Positions 1 to 8,872 of a stretch of 64,000 bases of DNA are shown here, in pieces. The position numbers were made by a program, and so were the translations under genes. How positions within the stretch are numbered: the stretch's first letter is position 1; each line of letters begins with the position of its first letter. The stretch spans positions 496,001 through 560,000 of the forward strand of contig CBDCQE010000003.1 in the NCBI GenBank assembly GCA_965220505.1, given 5' to 3'. The DNA comes from Bin87 sp965220505 (lineage in GTDB: Bacteria > Chloroflexota > Dehalococcoidia > Lucifugimonadales > UBA3495). Under the pieces are notes generated by a model that worked only from the letters and a program-made list of their open reading frames with translations, was not told the origin of the DNA and ran no database searches.

Positions 1-977
1 AAGATCTCCTCCGCATCGGTCATGAGCTTCGCCCCGAAATCCGCGGCTTCCTGCGAGCGCTGGTCGTAGCCTTCCTCGAAGCGGATATCGTGGATGCCGA
101 TCACTTCGAGCATCTTCCGACGCAGCCCGTCGTTCAGACACCCCACCACGATCATGCCGTCGGCCGTCTGGTAGAACCGATAGTAGATGTTGCCGGGAGA
201 CTGGAAGTGCTGGGCATCGTAGACTTTCAGCAGGTCGGGGTACGGAGTTCCCGCAGCCCACATGGCGTTCACCGACTCCATGATCTCCGCGTGCGGCGCC
301 TTGTCGATGCCGTCGATACGCACGAAGCGCATGCCCAGCATCAGCAGGCCGGTGCCGAGCAGCGATGCCTCCAGCTTCTGACCCTTGCCCTTCTCACCTG
401 TAGAAGCACCGCGCTCCCGAGCGAACAGCGCGCCGCATACGGCCCAGGCCTGGGCGAGCCCGCAGGCAGTGTCCACCAGGGGGCTGGCTACGATCTGCTG
501 CGGCACGCCGTTTACGACTTTGCCCTCGGCGGTGGCGATGCCCGACATGCCCTGGATGATGATGTCGTAGCCGGGCCGGTAGGAGTCGGGCCCCTCGTGT
601 CCGAAGGCCGATCCCTCGCAGTAGATGATCGACGGGTTGATACCGGCCAGCGTGTCATAGTCGATGCCAAATCGGCCGGCAACGTCGGGCCGGTTGTTGG
701 CCAGGACCACATCGGCCTGTTCGGTGAGGCGGCGCACCACGTCGGCGGATTCCGGCCTGGTCAGGTTCAGCGTCATGGAACGCTTGCCCCGGTTGTAGGC
801 CATGAAGGGCCGGCCGTCGGTGGGCAGCACGGCCTGGGCGTAGCGCCACAGGTCGCCCCAGGGAGGTTCCACCTTGATCACGTTGGCGCCCATGTCAGCC
901 AGCAACATGCCGGCTGTGGGCGTGGCGATCATGGTGGAGAACTCGACAACGTTGATGCCTTCAAGCGGGCCGGCCAT
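1..977 (-). CDS. Class III (CaiB/BaiF) CoA-transferase, 3' end cut by the window edge
   Basis: The reverse strand reads without a stop from an ATG at 977 to the window edge. It opens MAGPLEGINVVEFSTMIATP and continues MGANVIKVEPPWGD, the normal N-terminus of family III CoA-transferases, which move CoA between acyl groups in the cytoplasm. Further motifs are NRGKRSMTLNL and a stretch around ASPLVDTACGLAW, where the Asp sits where the family places its catalytic aspartate. About 325 residues are visible of a usual 390-410, so only the C-terminus is missing. It starts 4 bp after the stop of the coiled-coil membrane protein gene upstream and is probably co-transcribed with it. The substrate cannot be told. 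The long plus-strand frame over the same region is an antisense shadow. Confidence 0.85.
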   Translation of the reverse strand, partial: MAGPLEGINVVEFSTMIATPTAGMLLADMGANVIKVEPPWGDLWRYAQAVLPTDGRPFMAYNRGKRSMTLNLTRPESADVVRRLTEQADVVLANNRPDVAGRFGIDYDTLAGINPSIIYCEGSAFGHEGPDSYRPGYDIIIQGMSGIATAEGKVVNGVPQQIVASPLVDTACGLAQAWAVCGALFARERGASTGEKGKGQKLEASLLGTGLLMLGMRFVRIDGIDKAPHAEIMESVNAMWAAGTPYPDLLKVYDAQHFQSPGNIYYRFYQTADGMIVVGCLNDGLRRKMLEVIGIHDIRFEEGYDQRSQEAADFGAKLMTDAEEI

Positions 978-981
978 GGCG

Positions 982-1614
982 TCACTCCGGGCGGCCGCGG
1001 CCGCTGTCGCCGTTCAGGCGATGGCTCATTTCCTCCAGCAGGTCCATGACGCGTGAGGTCATCTGAGCTTGCGCCGCTCGGTCCGCGGCCAACTCGTCGA
1101 GGATACGCTGCTGGAAGTCACGGTTTTCCCTGATGGCTTGCTCACGGGCGAGACGTTCCGCCTCCATGGACTGTAAGCGAGCCTGGAGTTCCGCCTCGCG
1201 CAACTGGTGGTTGGCCTCAAACTCTTTTTCGCGAGCCTGTTGCTCGGCGACGCGGGCTTGGCGGCTGATTTCCAACTCCTTCTCCCGGGCCTGCAGTTCC
1301 GCCTCGCGGAGTTTGCGGTTTTCCTCGCGTTCTTTCTCCCGGGCCTGGCGGTCAGCTTCCCGTTCCTTGCGCGCCTCTTCCTCCCAGTCCTTGCTCTTGA
1401 GCAGGGTCCATAATGTCATGAACATATCCAACACTCCAATGAAGCTGGTGGCCGCAAATATTGCGGCCGTGTTGATAATCGCTGCGGTCAAGATTTCGGG
1501 AAGCTCACGCCCCCAAAAAGTGTAGATCTGTATGGTGGCGGTCAGCGCAGCCGTGGCGCCCCCGATGGTGAGAATCACATAGGCGATGACCGATATGATG
1601 AGAAAAGTCTTCAT
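982..1614 (-). CDS. Membrane-anchored coiled-coil protein, function unknown
   Basis: About 210 residues. Two hydrophobic segments (roughly residues 3-27 and 42-70) form an N-terminal membrane hairpin. About 120 very charged residues follow, rich in Arg, Glu, Gln and Ala, with repeats of the pattern REAELQAREKELE, as expected for a long alpha-helical coiled coil; the tail is MSHRLNGDSGRGRPE. No enzymatic motif is visible. The ATG at 1614 is 5 nt downstream of TATAAT on the same strand, suggesting a leaderless transcript. An in-frame TTG at 1620 with GGAG 5 nt upstream is the alternative start. The downstream CoA-transferase begins 4 bp after the stop. A membrane scaffold is possible, but no function can be assigned. 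Confidence 0.7.
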   Translation of the reverse strand: MKTFLIISVIAYVILTIGGATAALTATIQIYTFWGRELPEILTAAIINTAAIFAATSFIGVLDMFMTLWTLLKSKDWEEEARKEREADRQAREKEREENRKLREAELQAREKELEISRQARVAEQQAREKEFEANHQLREAELQARLQSMEAERLAREQAIRENRDFQQRILDELAADRAAQAQMTSRVMDLLEEMSHRLNGDSGRGRPE

Positions 1615-1680
1615 CGGCAATTATACTCCGGGCAGATTGCGGCTGGCAGACCGACGCCCGTCGCCGATTGCAGCACCGGA

Positions 1681-2985
1681 TTACCGGCCCAGCCGGAACC
1701 GCTCCAAGTCCAGCGCCAGCGCGTCGGCGGGAATCATGGCGGCCAACTGCGATAGCCGGTAATCTCCGGACGTACCCTCTTCGTCCAACCACGAAAGTGA
1801 CGCCACTGCACGTTCGGCGGCAACTCCCTTGGCCTGCACCAGGACGCGGAAATCGCCTAATCCGCCCGGACGGGCCAGGTGCGTCAGCCCGGTTAGCCAA
1901 TCCCGGGCGTCGTCCCGGGCCGGCGTGGAGGGCACGTCCAGGGCATCGGGGAGTGAACCCTCGGGATGCAGTGGGATCGTGATCCACCCGCCGCCTCCGA
2001 CCTCCCGCGGCGGCCCATTGCGGCGAATGGCTTGCAGCCCGAGACGCGTGAGAAACCTGCCTTGGGACAACTCCCTCACGGTACTCAGCCCAGCCCGCTC
2101 CCCGGCGAGACGAACCGATGTGAAGTCCACCTGGGCCGTGATGTCCTGCCGGCCCGGATCCACCAGTGGCGAATCGGTCTGCCGGTGCGAGCGGTAGGTC
2201 ACCAGGGTTCCATGGGGCCGTTGCGCCGGGTCGTAGAGATCCACCGCGCTGCGGCCGTAGTCGATGGTGAGGACGAACCCCGTATCCAGCGTCGACGCTA
2301 CCGACGCGGCCCAATCGTCGAGCAGCAGGCAGATTTCAGCGGTCTGCCCGTCCGCAAGGGTAACTCCCAGGTCGGCCAGGCGCCGCTCCAGCTCCGGAGT
2401 TGATGCGTCGCCGGCGACTTCCATCAACTGCCCCTCGTAGCCGTCCGCGACGTCGGACTCGATGCCGACGTAGAGCTCGTGCAGGTGCCCATCCTCCATA
2501 CGCATCCGATGGACCGGAAGGGCATCCAGCAACTCGTTGGAGATTATGCAGCCGGCGACCTTACGAAAAGGCAGTCGTCGCGCGTCGCCAGCGATTTTCG
2601 TGAGTGCCGGATCGCGGGTGTCGCGGACCCCTGGGCGGCGGTCAACCGCTACGTACCGCAGCGAACCGGCAAAACCCTCGGGAAGACGGCTGGCGGCGCT
2701 GCATACGTCGCGCCCCAGCAGGCCGTCGCCGGCCCCCGGCTCGATCACGAAGAACGGGTTGGGCCGCTCCAGCAGGCGCCAGAACCGGAACAACTGGACC
2801 GCCAGCAACGCCCCGAAGGCGGGATGAACCTGCGGGCTCGTATAATAATCGGCGCCGGCGTCGCTGCGGGTGTAGTAACCGCCGGGCCCGTACAGGGCCC
2901 GCGCCATGTACTCGGCGAAGGTGATGGGGCCGTGGCGGGCGATGCGACGGCGGATGGCCCGTTCCGCGACGGTGGGGACGCTCAT
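1681..2985 (-). CDS. MidA/NDUFAF7-type SAM-dependent methyltransferase (DUF185 family)
   Basis: About 434 residues, within the usual size of MidA/NDUFAF7 proteins, class I methyltransferases whose mitochondrial member methylates an arginine of a complex I subunit. The N-terminus has GPITFAEYMARALYGPGGYY, a family signature. The SAM-binding loop reads FFVIEPGAGDG, followed by the conserved ISNELLDALPVHRM segment and FVLTIDYGRSAVDLY. The ATG at 2985 (protein MSVPTVAERAIRRR) fits the family start better than a GTG/ATG further upstream. A second, divergent copy lies at 10310-11449. The bacterial substrate is not known and nothing nearby encodes complex I subunits. Confidence 0.85.
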   Translation of the reverse strand: MSVPTVAERAIRRRIARHGPITFAEYMARALYGPGGYYTRSDAGADYYTSPQVHPAFGALLAVQLFRFWRLLERPNPFFVIEPGAGDGLLGRDVCSAASRLPEGFAGSLRYVAVDRRPGVRDTRDPALTKIAGDARRLPFRKVAGCIISNELLDALPVHRMRMEDGHLHELYVGIESDVADGYEGQLMEVAGDASTPELERRLADLGVTLADGQTAEICLLLDDWAASVASTLDTGFVLTIDYGRSAVDLYDPAQRPHGTLVTYRSHRQTDSPLVDPGRQDITAQVDFTSVRLAGERAGLSTVRELSQGRFLTRLGLQAIRRNGPPREVGGGGWITIPLHPEGSLPDALDVPSTPARDDARDWLTGLTHLARPGGLGDFRVLVQAKGVAAERAVASLSWLDEEGTSGDYRLSQLAAMIPADALALDLERFRLGR

Positions 2986-3059
2986 GTGATCGAGGCCAGA
3001 GTCGACACGCATAAGGGCGAATGATCATTCGCCCTCGCACAAGTCAGGTGTTCCGGGTG

Positions 3060-3416
3060 TTAACGGTACATCGGCTTGAAGAAGCTGTGCAGAAAGTTGT
3101 TGCGGTGGGCCCAGGAGTGGGCGCGCTTCAGCACCGTCTCGGGTATGGGTTCGGACCGGCGATGGGTGATGCGCAGGGTTTCGTAGTCGGACAACTCGGG
3201 CGGCGCGTCGGCGGTGTAGAGCAACTCGCACCCTTCGCCTTCTGCGAAAAGCTTCAGACTGTCGAAGCCTTTCACCCGCCGGCCTGGGGTCTGGTAGACG
3301 TAGAACTCGACACTTCCGACCAGTTCGTCAAAGTGGTCGTTGCCGTTGCCGCGGCCGCCGCCCTGGCGGAGTTGGTCGCGGCCGATGCCGTAGCTGCTCA
3401 AGCGTCTGCGTTGCAT
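3060..3416 (-). CDS. Hypothetical protein, 118 aa
   Basis: A 118-residue protein starting MQRRRLSSYGIGRDQLRQ, with a Gly/Asn-rich stretch, then a more ordered half containing VEFYVYQTPGRRVKGFDSLK and ending LHSFFKPMYR. No transmembrane segment, signal peptide or recognised domain. A weak GGTGG ribosome binding site precedes the ATG. It is flanked by same-strand genes (the MidA homologue downstream, a 104-residue protein upstream) and could share their transcript. Coding is supported by codon pattern and by the lack of a convincing alternative frame. Confidence 0.5.
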   Translation of the reverse strand: MQRRRLSSYGIGRDQLRQGGGRGNGNDHFDELVGSVEFYVYQTPGRRVKGFDSLKLFAEGEGCELLYTADAPPELSDYETLRITHRRSEPIPETVLKRAHSWAHRNNFLHSFFKPMYR

Positions 3417-3463
3417 GAAGACACCACCCGGTTGGTTGCTTAACGTGCACTCCGAAAGTGCGA

Positions 3464-3778
3464 TCAGCCTTCCCGCAGCAGGGCCGGCTTGATGGCGCCG
3501 TTCCAGGAGTCGTCCGGGTCCCGCCGCCGCACGGTGTCAATCAGGTCGGCGGCCTCCTTGCCGTGCAGCAACTGGAGGTCCTCGTAGGTCTGCCGCCCGG
3601 CGAGCTTGATTATCGATTCCCGCAAAGCTTCAACGTAGGGAACCACGTCGCGGGATGCGGACAGGCTTTCGTGGCGTACCCTGACGTTTTCCAGCTGCTC
3701 GACCCAGTCGATCTGGCGTTCCACCTGATCGAAGGGGTCATCCTCCGGTTCCGGAGTTGGCGTCATGGTCGTGGTCAT
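3464..3778 (-). CDS. Hypothetical protein, 104 aa
   Basis: A 104-residue acidic protein: a disordered-looking MTTTMTPTPEPEDDPFDQ head, then predicted helices (VERQIDWVEQLENVRVRHE; PYVEALRESIIKLAGRQTYE). The start is well supported by GGGAGG 8 nt before the ATG. No known domain is recognised. It sits between the SMP-30-like gene upstream and another small unknown gene downstream, all on the minus strand. Confidence 0.6.
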   Translation of the reverse strand: MTTTMTPTPEPEDDPFDQVERQIDWVEQLENVRVRHESLSASRDVVPYVEALRESIIKLAGRQTYEDLQLLHGKEAADLIDTVRRRDPDDSWNGAIKPALLREG

Positions 3779-3817
3779 GACCGGGACCTCCCTGTTATTG
3801 GAGTTGCGGTTCTGTCG

Positions 3818-4729
3818 TTATGGATAGATCGCCCAGCCGACCCGGTCGGTGCTGGCGTGGAAGAAATGGCCGTCGGTGGAGGTGACGAAGACGTCGCTGA
3901 GATCCGGGCCGCCGAAGCACACGTTGGTCGGTCGCGTCGCGGCGACGGGATGGGTCTCTATGACCCTGCCCGTGGGCGAGAAGACGTACAGCATCGGTCC
4001 GGGGCCGCCAGTGGGCCAGCCGGCGGTGGCGATGATGTTGCCGTCGGCATCGAGGCACATGCCGTCGATTCCCCGGTGCACCCGGTTGGCGTCGCGTCCG
4101 AAGGTGTGCAGCGTGGTGTAGGTGCCCAGGGTGCCGTCGGCGTTGATGGGGTAGGCGCGAAGCTCACGGTCGATCTCGATCCGGTCGCTGTTGCTTTCGG
4201 CGACGTACAGGGTGTTGCCGTCGGGTGACACCAGGATGCCGTTGGGCATGGTGGTGTCGTAGGTGGAGCGGACGGTCTGGTAGGAACCGTCGGCCTGGGG
4301 CACGGCGCACAGCACCGAGCGATTGTCCAGTTGCTCGACCTCGTGGGGATCGATGTTGCCGGTGTTCCACGGGTTGGTGAACCAGATACGGCCCTGGGAG
4401 TCGATGGCCAGGTCGTTGGGAGTGTTCAGCGGTACCCCGTCCAGGTTGTCGGCAACGGTGACCATGCTGCCGTCCGGATCGAAGCGGACAATCGCCCGAC
4501 CATTCTGGCAGCAGCCGAACAGCCGGCCCTGGGAGTCGAAGGCCAGTCCGTTAGTGCGATTGGTGTTTTCGCGGTAAACGGAGAAATCTCCCGACTTGGG
4601 GTTATAGGCATATATTCTGCTGGCATGGATGTGTGTGAAAAGTATCACTTCTCCGTTCCATGCCGGCCCTTCGGTGATGCCACCCGGGGGGTCTTCAAAG
4701 CGATTGAGGAGGCTGAAACGCCACGACAT
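3818..4729 (-). CDS. SMP-30/gluconolactonase-like beta-propeller hydrolase
   Basis: About 303 residues, the usual length for SMP-30/gluconolactonase/LRE proteins: six-bladed propellers with one divalent metal that hydrolyse sugar lactones or related esters. The three family metal-ligand positions are recognisable: Glu in ITEGPAW, Asn in LNTPNDLAIDSQGRIWFT, and Asp in HRGIDGMCLDADGNI. Blades contain repeated DSQGRL/DADGN turns. There is no signal peptide, so it is probably cytoplasmic. The ATG at 4729 is chosen because AAGGAG lies 9 nt upstream; the in-frame TTG at 4738 would sit directly on that site. The substrate cannot be inferred from its neighbours. Confidence 0.85.
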   Translation of the reverse strand: MSWRFSLLNRFEDPPGGITEGPAWNGEVILFTHIHASRIYAYNPKSGDFSVYRENTNRTNGLAFDSQGRLFGCCQNGRAIVRFDPDGSMVTVADNLDGVPLNTPNDLAIDSQGRIWFTNPWNTGNIDPHEVEQLDNRSVLCAVPQADGSYQTVRSTYDTTMPNGILVSPDGNTLYVAESNSDRIEIDRELRAYPINADGTLGTYTTLHTFGRDANRVHRGIDGMCLDADGNIIATAGWPTGGPGPMLYVFSPTGRVIETHPVAATRPTNVCFGGPDLSDVFVTSTDGHFFHASTDRVGWAIYP

Positions 4730-4933
4730 AATGGCCAACTCCTTGGGTCCGTCGCGCTTGGGAAATGTGAGTGGATGGCAGCGACGCTAACGCCGGCCGA
4801 TTGTAGCAGGCGACCCCCGGCCCGGCAACGGCGGCCGTTCCCCACGGTACCCGGTTTTGACGACGGGGGTAGTTTTACATCGATGCACAGGATGGACAGG
4901 AAGTAGCGTTCGAATTTGAGTGGTTTAACTTCT

Positions 4934-5038
4934 CGTCATTCCGGCGAAAGCCGGAATCCAGTGGCTTAAATCGTTAGATTCGTTGCGGGAATCAAGCGTC
5001 TGGCGGTGTATGGACTCCGGCTTTCGCCGGAGTGACGG
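4934..5038. repeat. MITE-like inverted repeat, family A copy 1
   Basis: Left arm CGTCATTCCGGCGAAAGCCG (continuing to 4960) is matched by a right arm at 5011-5038 ending CCGGAGTGACGG, giving a 105-bp element able to fold into a long hairpin. The same arms recur at 8681-8785 and, shortened, at 29564-29641. Each arm is itself a small palindrome around GGCGAAAGCC. The rest of the 533-bp gap between 4730 and 5262 shows no gene I can support. Confidence 0.8.
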
Positions 5039-5262
5039 GTCTGTAATTGCATATGCGAGAGCCCTGCCGTCGCGGTTGTGCGAGGTTGACGCACATCTTG
5101 GGCGGACTGCATACTCGTGCGCACCAGCCGATTCGTGCTGCGAACTCAACCATCGCCAGCCGGACCTCTCCTGCCGATCTGCGCCAACCGCAGCTTTGTG
5201 CCGGGCAACGGGCCGCGATCCTGGCAAACCGGAACCCAAACGGCCAAACGGGGAGGTGAACC

Positions 5263-7731
5263 GTGGCAGGACCATGTACAGGCCTGACCGTCCTGGATTT
5301 CTCGCTGGGGATGCCGGGGGCACTCTGCACCCTGGTGTTGGCCGACTATGGGGCCGAGGTGATCAAGGTCGAGCCTCCGGGCGGTGACCCGTTCCGCTTC
5401 CAGCCGGCCTGGATTTCGTGGAACCGGGGCAAGAAAGGCATCGTGCTTGACCTCAGTACCGACGAGGGGCGCGAGCAGGCCATCCGGTTGGCCGCCGAGG
5501 CCGATGTCCTCGTCGAGTCCTTCCGTCCCGGCGACATGGCGGACTGGGGCCTGGATTACGATGCCCTGTCTCAGCTCTACCCGCGACTGGTCTACTGCTC
5601 TATCACCGGCTTCGGGCAAAAGGGACCGCTCCGCCGGGTGCAAGGATACGAGGGCGTTGTCGCGGCCAAGGCCGGTCGCATGCTCAACCTGGAGGGACAA
5701 CCCAACCGCGACGGCCCGGTCTATTCGGCAGTGAACACCGGCAGTTGGCACGCCAGTCAGGCGGCGGTGCGCGGCATCCTGGGCGCCCTGCGCGTGCGGG
5801 ACCTGTCGGGACACGGGCAGTGGGTCCAGACCAGCATCGTCCAGACCCTGGCTTCGCCCCACGACAACAACGTCGGCGACGGCGGGCTGGTGAACATGCA
5901 ACTCCGGCGCCGCGACCCGGAGCGGTTTCCTGCGCGACCCCGCGGCCGGGGTCTTTCGTCCATCGGATACGTTCCCGTGCGCACCAGGGAAGGCGCGTGG
6001 CTGCAACACGCCAACCAGCGGGTGCCGCACATCCAGGGGCATCTCAAGGCCATCGGCCTCGGCCCCCTGCTGGAGGATGAGCGCTTCGCCAGGGTTCCTG
6101 CCCTGAATTTCGAGAACCAGGAACTTTTGCGCCGGGAGATACTGGAGAAGCAGGCGGAGAAGACCGCCGACGAATGGATGGAGATTTATCTCGAGGACGG
6201 CAACATCGCCGCCGAGCCTTATCGTACCAGCGTCCAGGCCATGGACCATCCCGCCGTGGTCGCCAACGGCACGGTGGTCACCATCGATGACCCCCGCGTC
6301 GGCCCCATGCGCACCCTAGCCCCGCTGGTCGACCTGAAGGAAACGCCGGGCGAACCCAGCGGACCGGCCCCGGACGTGGGGCAGCACAACGCCGAAGTGC
6401 TGGGACGCCTCGGGAATTCCCCATCCGCGCGTACCGCCTCCACCGAGGCGAACGGCGCGGATACGCCGCCGCACCCGCTGGCCGGAATCACCGTCCTCGA
6501 CCTGGCGACGATTCAGGCCGGACCCTACGGCGCTGCGCTCCTGGCGGACCTGGGAGCGCGGGTGATCAAGGTCGACGCCACCGACCGCCGGTTGGACGAA
6601 GGGCGGCGCTCCACTGCGGTGGCAGTCGCCGACGCGCGGACCTACGCCGGCAAGGAAGGCATTCAGATCGACCTCCAGACCCCCGAGGGCAAGGAGATCA
6701 TCCACAAGCTCATCGCCCAGGCCGACGTTCTCTCGCACAACTTCCGCCTGGGCGTACCCGAGCGCCTCCAGGTTGACTGGGAGACCTGCCGGAAGATAAA
6801 CCCCCGCCTGATCCACGTCTGGATGGCGACCTACGGCGAGCACGGGCCCCACGCGCGCCGTCCGGGCGCACACCCCATCCCCGGCGCCATCATGGGCGGC
6901 GCCATGCGTCAGATGGGCCGGGGCATGCCCCCGCCTCCGGAACAGATGATGGATGTCGAGGAGACCGTTGAGGCGACTCGCTGGCTCATGAAGTCCAACT
7001 GGGGGCCGGACCAGAACACCTCGCCGGCGGTGGCCACGGCCGTCATGCTGGCCCTGCGGGCGCGCGAAACCACCGGCATGGGCCAGCCCGTGCAACTCAC
7101 TATGCTCAACGCCAATGCCTGGACCAACGCCGACGAGTATTACGACCACAAAAACCGCCCTCCCATCACCCTGCCCGACAAAGACATCCACGGCCTGCAC
7201 GCCCTGTATCGCCTGTACCGGTGCCGGGAAGGCTGGGTGTTCCTGGGCTGTCTGTTCCAGGACGAATGGGAGGCTTTCTGCCGCGTTGTGGAACGGGCGG
7301 ATCTCCTGGCCGACCCGCGCTTCGCAACACCGGAAGCGCGACAGGCCAACGACGATGCCCTGGTCGCTGAAATCTCTGCGATCTTCGCCGGCGCCGGCGC
7401 CGCCGAGTGGGAGGAGTTGCTGACTGCTGCTGACGTCGGCTGTGTCCAGGCTGACGAAGCCGTGGAGGGAGATTTTTACGCCGACCATCCCCACGCCCGG
7501 GCGAACGATCTGAGTGTCGAGGTCGAGCACCCGTACATCGGTAAGTATCGCCGTTATGGAGGGCTGGTCGAGTTTTCCCTTACCCCCGGTATCTACCGGA
7601 CCTCCAGCCAAATCGGGCAGCACACCAGGCCCCTGCTTCGTGAACTTGGATACGCCGACCAGGAGATCGAGGAACTGGGCACCCGCGGCGTCGTGCAGTG
7701 GGCGGACCCGTCGGCGGGCGGGGAGCCGTAG
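5263..7731 (+). CDS. Two-domain class III CoA-transferase (tandem CaiB/BaiF), DddD-like architecture
   Basis: 822 residues made of two full CaiB/BaiF domains (about 1-375 and 395-822), each opening with a copy of LTVLDFSLGMPGALC / ITVLDLATIQAGPYG and GAEVIKVEPPGGD / GARVIKVDATD. In the C-terminal domain, GPDQNTSPA matches the formyl-CoA transferase motif that carries the nucleophilic Asp (here D583). In the N-terminal domain the equivalent reads SAVNTG, with Ala156 in place of Asp, so this half looks catalytically degenerate. Two fused domains with activity in the second half is also the layout of the DMSP CoA-transferase/lyase DddD; that resemblance is architectural only. The GTG start is preceded by GGAGGTG. 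No transporter or DMSP-pathway gene is adjacent. Confidence 0.85.
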   Translation: MAGPCTGLTVLDFSLGMPGALCTLVLADYGAEVIKVEPPGGDPFRFQPAWISWNRGKKGIVLDLSTDEGREQAIRLAAEADVLVESFRPGDMADWGLDYDALSQLYPRLVYCSITGFGQKGPLRRVQGYEGVVAAKAGRMLNLEGQPNRDGPVYSAVNTGSWHASQAAVRGILGALRVRDLSGHGQWVQTSIVQTLASPHDNNVGDGGLVNMQLRRRDPERFPARPRGRGLSSIGYVPVRTREGAWLQHANQRVPHIQGHLKAIGLGPLLEDERFARVPALNFENQELLRREILEKQAEKTADEWMEIYLEDGNIAAEPYRTSVQAMDHPAVVANGTVVTIDDPRVGPMRTLAPLVDLKETPGEPSGPAPDVGQHNAEVLGRLGNSPSARTASTEANGADTPPHPLAGITVLDLATIQAGPYGAALLADLGARVIKVDATDRRLDEGRRSTAVAVADARTYAGKEGIQIDLQTPEGKEIIHKLIAQADVLSHNFRLGVPERLQVDWETCRKINPRLIHVWMATYGEHGPHARRPGAHPIPGAIMGGAMRQMGRGMPPPPEQMMDVEETVEATRWLMKSNWGPDQNTSPAVATAVMLALRARETTGMGQPVQLTMLNANAWTNADEYYDHKNRPPITLPDKDIHGLHALYRLYRCREGWVFLGCLFQDEWEAFCRVVERADLLADPRFATPEARQANDDALVAEISAIFAGAGAAEWEELLTAADVGCVQADEAVEGDFYADHPHARANDLSVEVEHPYIGKYRRYGGLVEFSLTPGIYRTSSQIGQHTRPLLRELGYADQEIEELGTRGVVQWADPSAGGEP

Positions 7732-7756
7732 GCGTCAACGCGAAGGAAGGCAATAA

Positions 7757-8116
7757 TTGGCAGTACTGGTCAGTTTCGACATCGACGGAACCCTGGAAGC
7801 CGGGGACCCGCCCGGGCCAATCACCATGGGCATGGTCCGGAAGGCACAGGCTCACGGGTGCATCATCGGCAGCTCATCAGACCGCCCGCTGCCGGTGCAG
7901 CAATCCATATGGGACCGGCACCGCATCGAGGTGAGCTTTATCTCGCACAAGCAGGACCTTCCCGATGTCAGGTCGCGCTTCCGGGCCGATGAGTACTACC
8001 ATATCGGCGATACCGAGATGGACCGACAGCTCGCTCTGGAAGCCGGCTTCCATTTCATCTGGATGGATGCCGGAATTAGCGAGCCGTGGATCAACAACGG
8101 GACCGGCCAGGGTTAG
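7757..8116 (+). CDS. Small HAD-superfamily hydrolase
   Basis: 119 residues carrying the HAD motifs in order: FDIDGTL (nucleophile D8, acid/base D10), IIGSSSDRP (motif II Ser), a Lys in SHKQDLP (motif III) and YHIGDTEMDRQLA (motif IV acids). There is no room for a cap domain, so it is a capless or minimal phosphatase. The TTG start is supported by AGGAAGG about 6 nt upstream. It begins 25 bp after the two-domain CoA-transferase and probably shares its transcript. The substrate is unknown. Confidence 0.75.
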   Translation: MAVLVSFDIDGTLEAGDPPGPITMGMVRKAQAHGCIIGSSSDRPLPVQQSIWDRHRIEVSFISHKQDLPDVRSRFRADEYYHIGDTEMDRQLALEAGFHFIWMDAGISEPWINNGTGQG

Positions 8117-8166
8117 GCGCCCAATATCGACTCGCAAATATCTATGGTCAAATGGGTCGCTTTGCA

Positions 8167-8172
8167 TATAAT
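8167..8172 (+). promoter_or_regulatory. Possible -10 box (TATAAT) for the DUF35/thiolase-like pair
   Basis: TATAAT lies about 60 bp upstream of the DUF35 gene, inside the gap that follows the HAD gene. No good -35 hexamer is seen at the right distance, so this is a tentative promoter call. Confidence 0.3.
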
Positions 8173-8234
8173 CCGCGCAGACGATGCCGCCATCCGCAAT
8201 GCGCGGAGCGCGCGACCCGTAGGAGGGGAGAACC

Positions 8235-8663
8235 ATGTCGACGATTCCAGGGCTGGAGAGACCCGGTCCGGTGCCCAATGATCTGACCCAGCCTTTCTGG
8301 GATGCTTGCAACGAGCGTCGCCTGGTCCTGCAGAATTGCACCGTCTGCCCGCGGATGCACTATCCGCCCGCCCAGCGGTGCGACCAGTGTGGCTCCGCCG
8401 ACAACTTCGAGTGGAAAGAGGTTGAGGGCAAGGGCCACATCGACGTGTACATGGTGATCCGCGACTCCCGCATCCGCGGCTTCCGGTCGGCGCAGCCCAT
8501 CAACTTCGCGGTGATCACCCTGGACGAGGACCCGGGCATCAACTTCCTGTCCAACCTGCCGGGCACGCCCCCGGGCGAGGTTCCCGTTGGCGCTCCGGTC
8601 GAGCTGATATTTGAGGAAACGAGCACCGGCCAGTTGGTCCACGAGTGGCGGGTGGTCACCTAG
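8235..8663 (+). CDS. DUF35 OB-fold protein with rubredoxin-like zinc ribbon
   Basis: 142 residues. An N-terminal helix (NDLTQPFWDACNERRLVLQN) leads into a zinc ribbon with C35-C38 and C49-C52, followed by an OB-fold domain (VEGKGHIDVYMVIRD, FAVITLDEDP, APVELIFEE). This is the standard DUF35/Zn-ribbon architecture, which binds acyl-CoA and forms complexes with thiolase-like partners. GGAGGGG precedes the ATG. The thiolase-like gene follows on the same strand, separated by a MITE-like repeat, and is the expected partner. Confidence 0.9.
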   Translation: MSTIPGLERPGPVPNDLTQPFWDACNERRLVLQNCTVCPRMHYPPAQRCDQCGSADNFEWKEVEGKGHIDVYMVIRDSRIRGFRSAQPINFAVITLDEDPGINFLSNLPGTPPGEVPVGAPVELIFEETSTGQLVHEWRVVT

Positions 8664-8667
8664 CGCA

Positions 8668-8808
8668 TGTTGACATTTTCCGTCATTCCGGCGAAAGCCG
8701 GAATCCATTGAGTTTGAGCATAGATACTCTCGAGATGCTAGGCTTGTTTGGAACACTGGATTCCGGCTCAAGGCCGGAATGACGGTATGGGGTTTCAAAA
8801 CGTCAACA
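8668..8808. repeat. MITE-like inverted repeat, family A copy 2
   Basis: The core 8681-8785 has the left arm CGTCATTCCGGCGAAAGCCG (to 8707) and a right arm from TGGATTCCGGC to GGAATGACGG. Flanking TGTTGAC (8668-8674) and GTCAACA (8802-8808) extend the symmetry. It lies between the DUF35 and thiolase-like genes, so any transcript joining them must pass through a strong hairpin. Confidence 0.8.
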
Positions 8809-8872
8809 CAACCTAGGTCGCTCGCGTCTTTACGAAATACGGAAAACAGTGCCGAGGGCACAGGGGGCTGAT

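Noticed and set aside
90..1049. 319-residue plus-strand frame at the left edge
   Set aside because: Antisense to the CoA-transferase that runs off the window; its open length comes from GC bias.
4925..5323. Short genes in the gap before the two-domain CoA-transferase
   Set aside because: They are translations of the MITE-like repeat (PSLRRKPESI type) with no ribosome binding site.
5263..7731. Naming the two-domain CoA-transferase dddD
   Set aside because: Only architecture and the position of the single Asp agree; no dddT, dddB or dddC neighbour and no sequence comparison.
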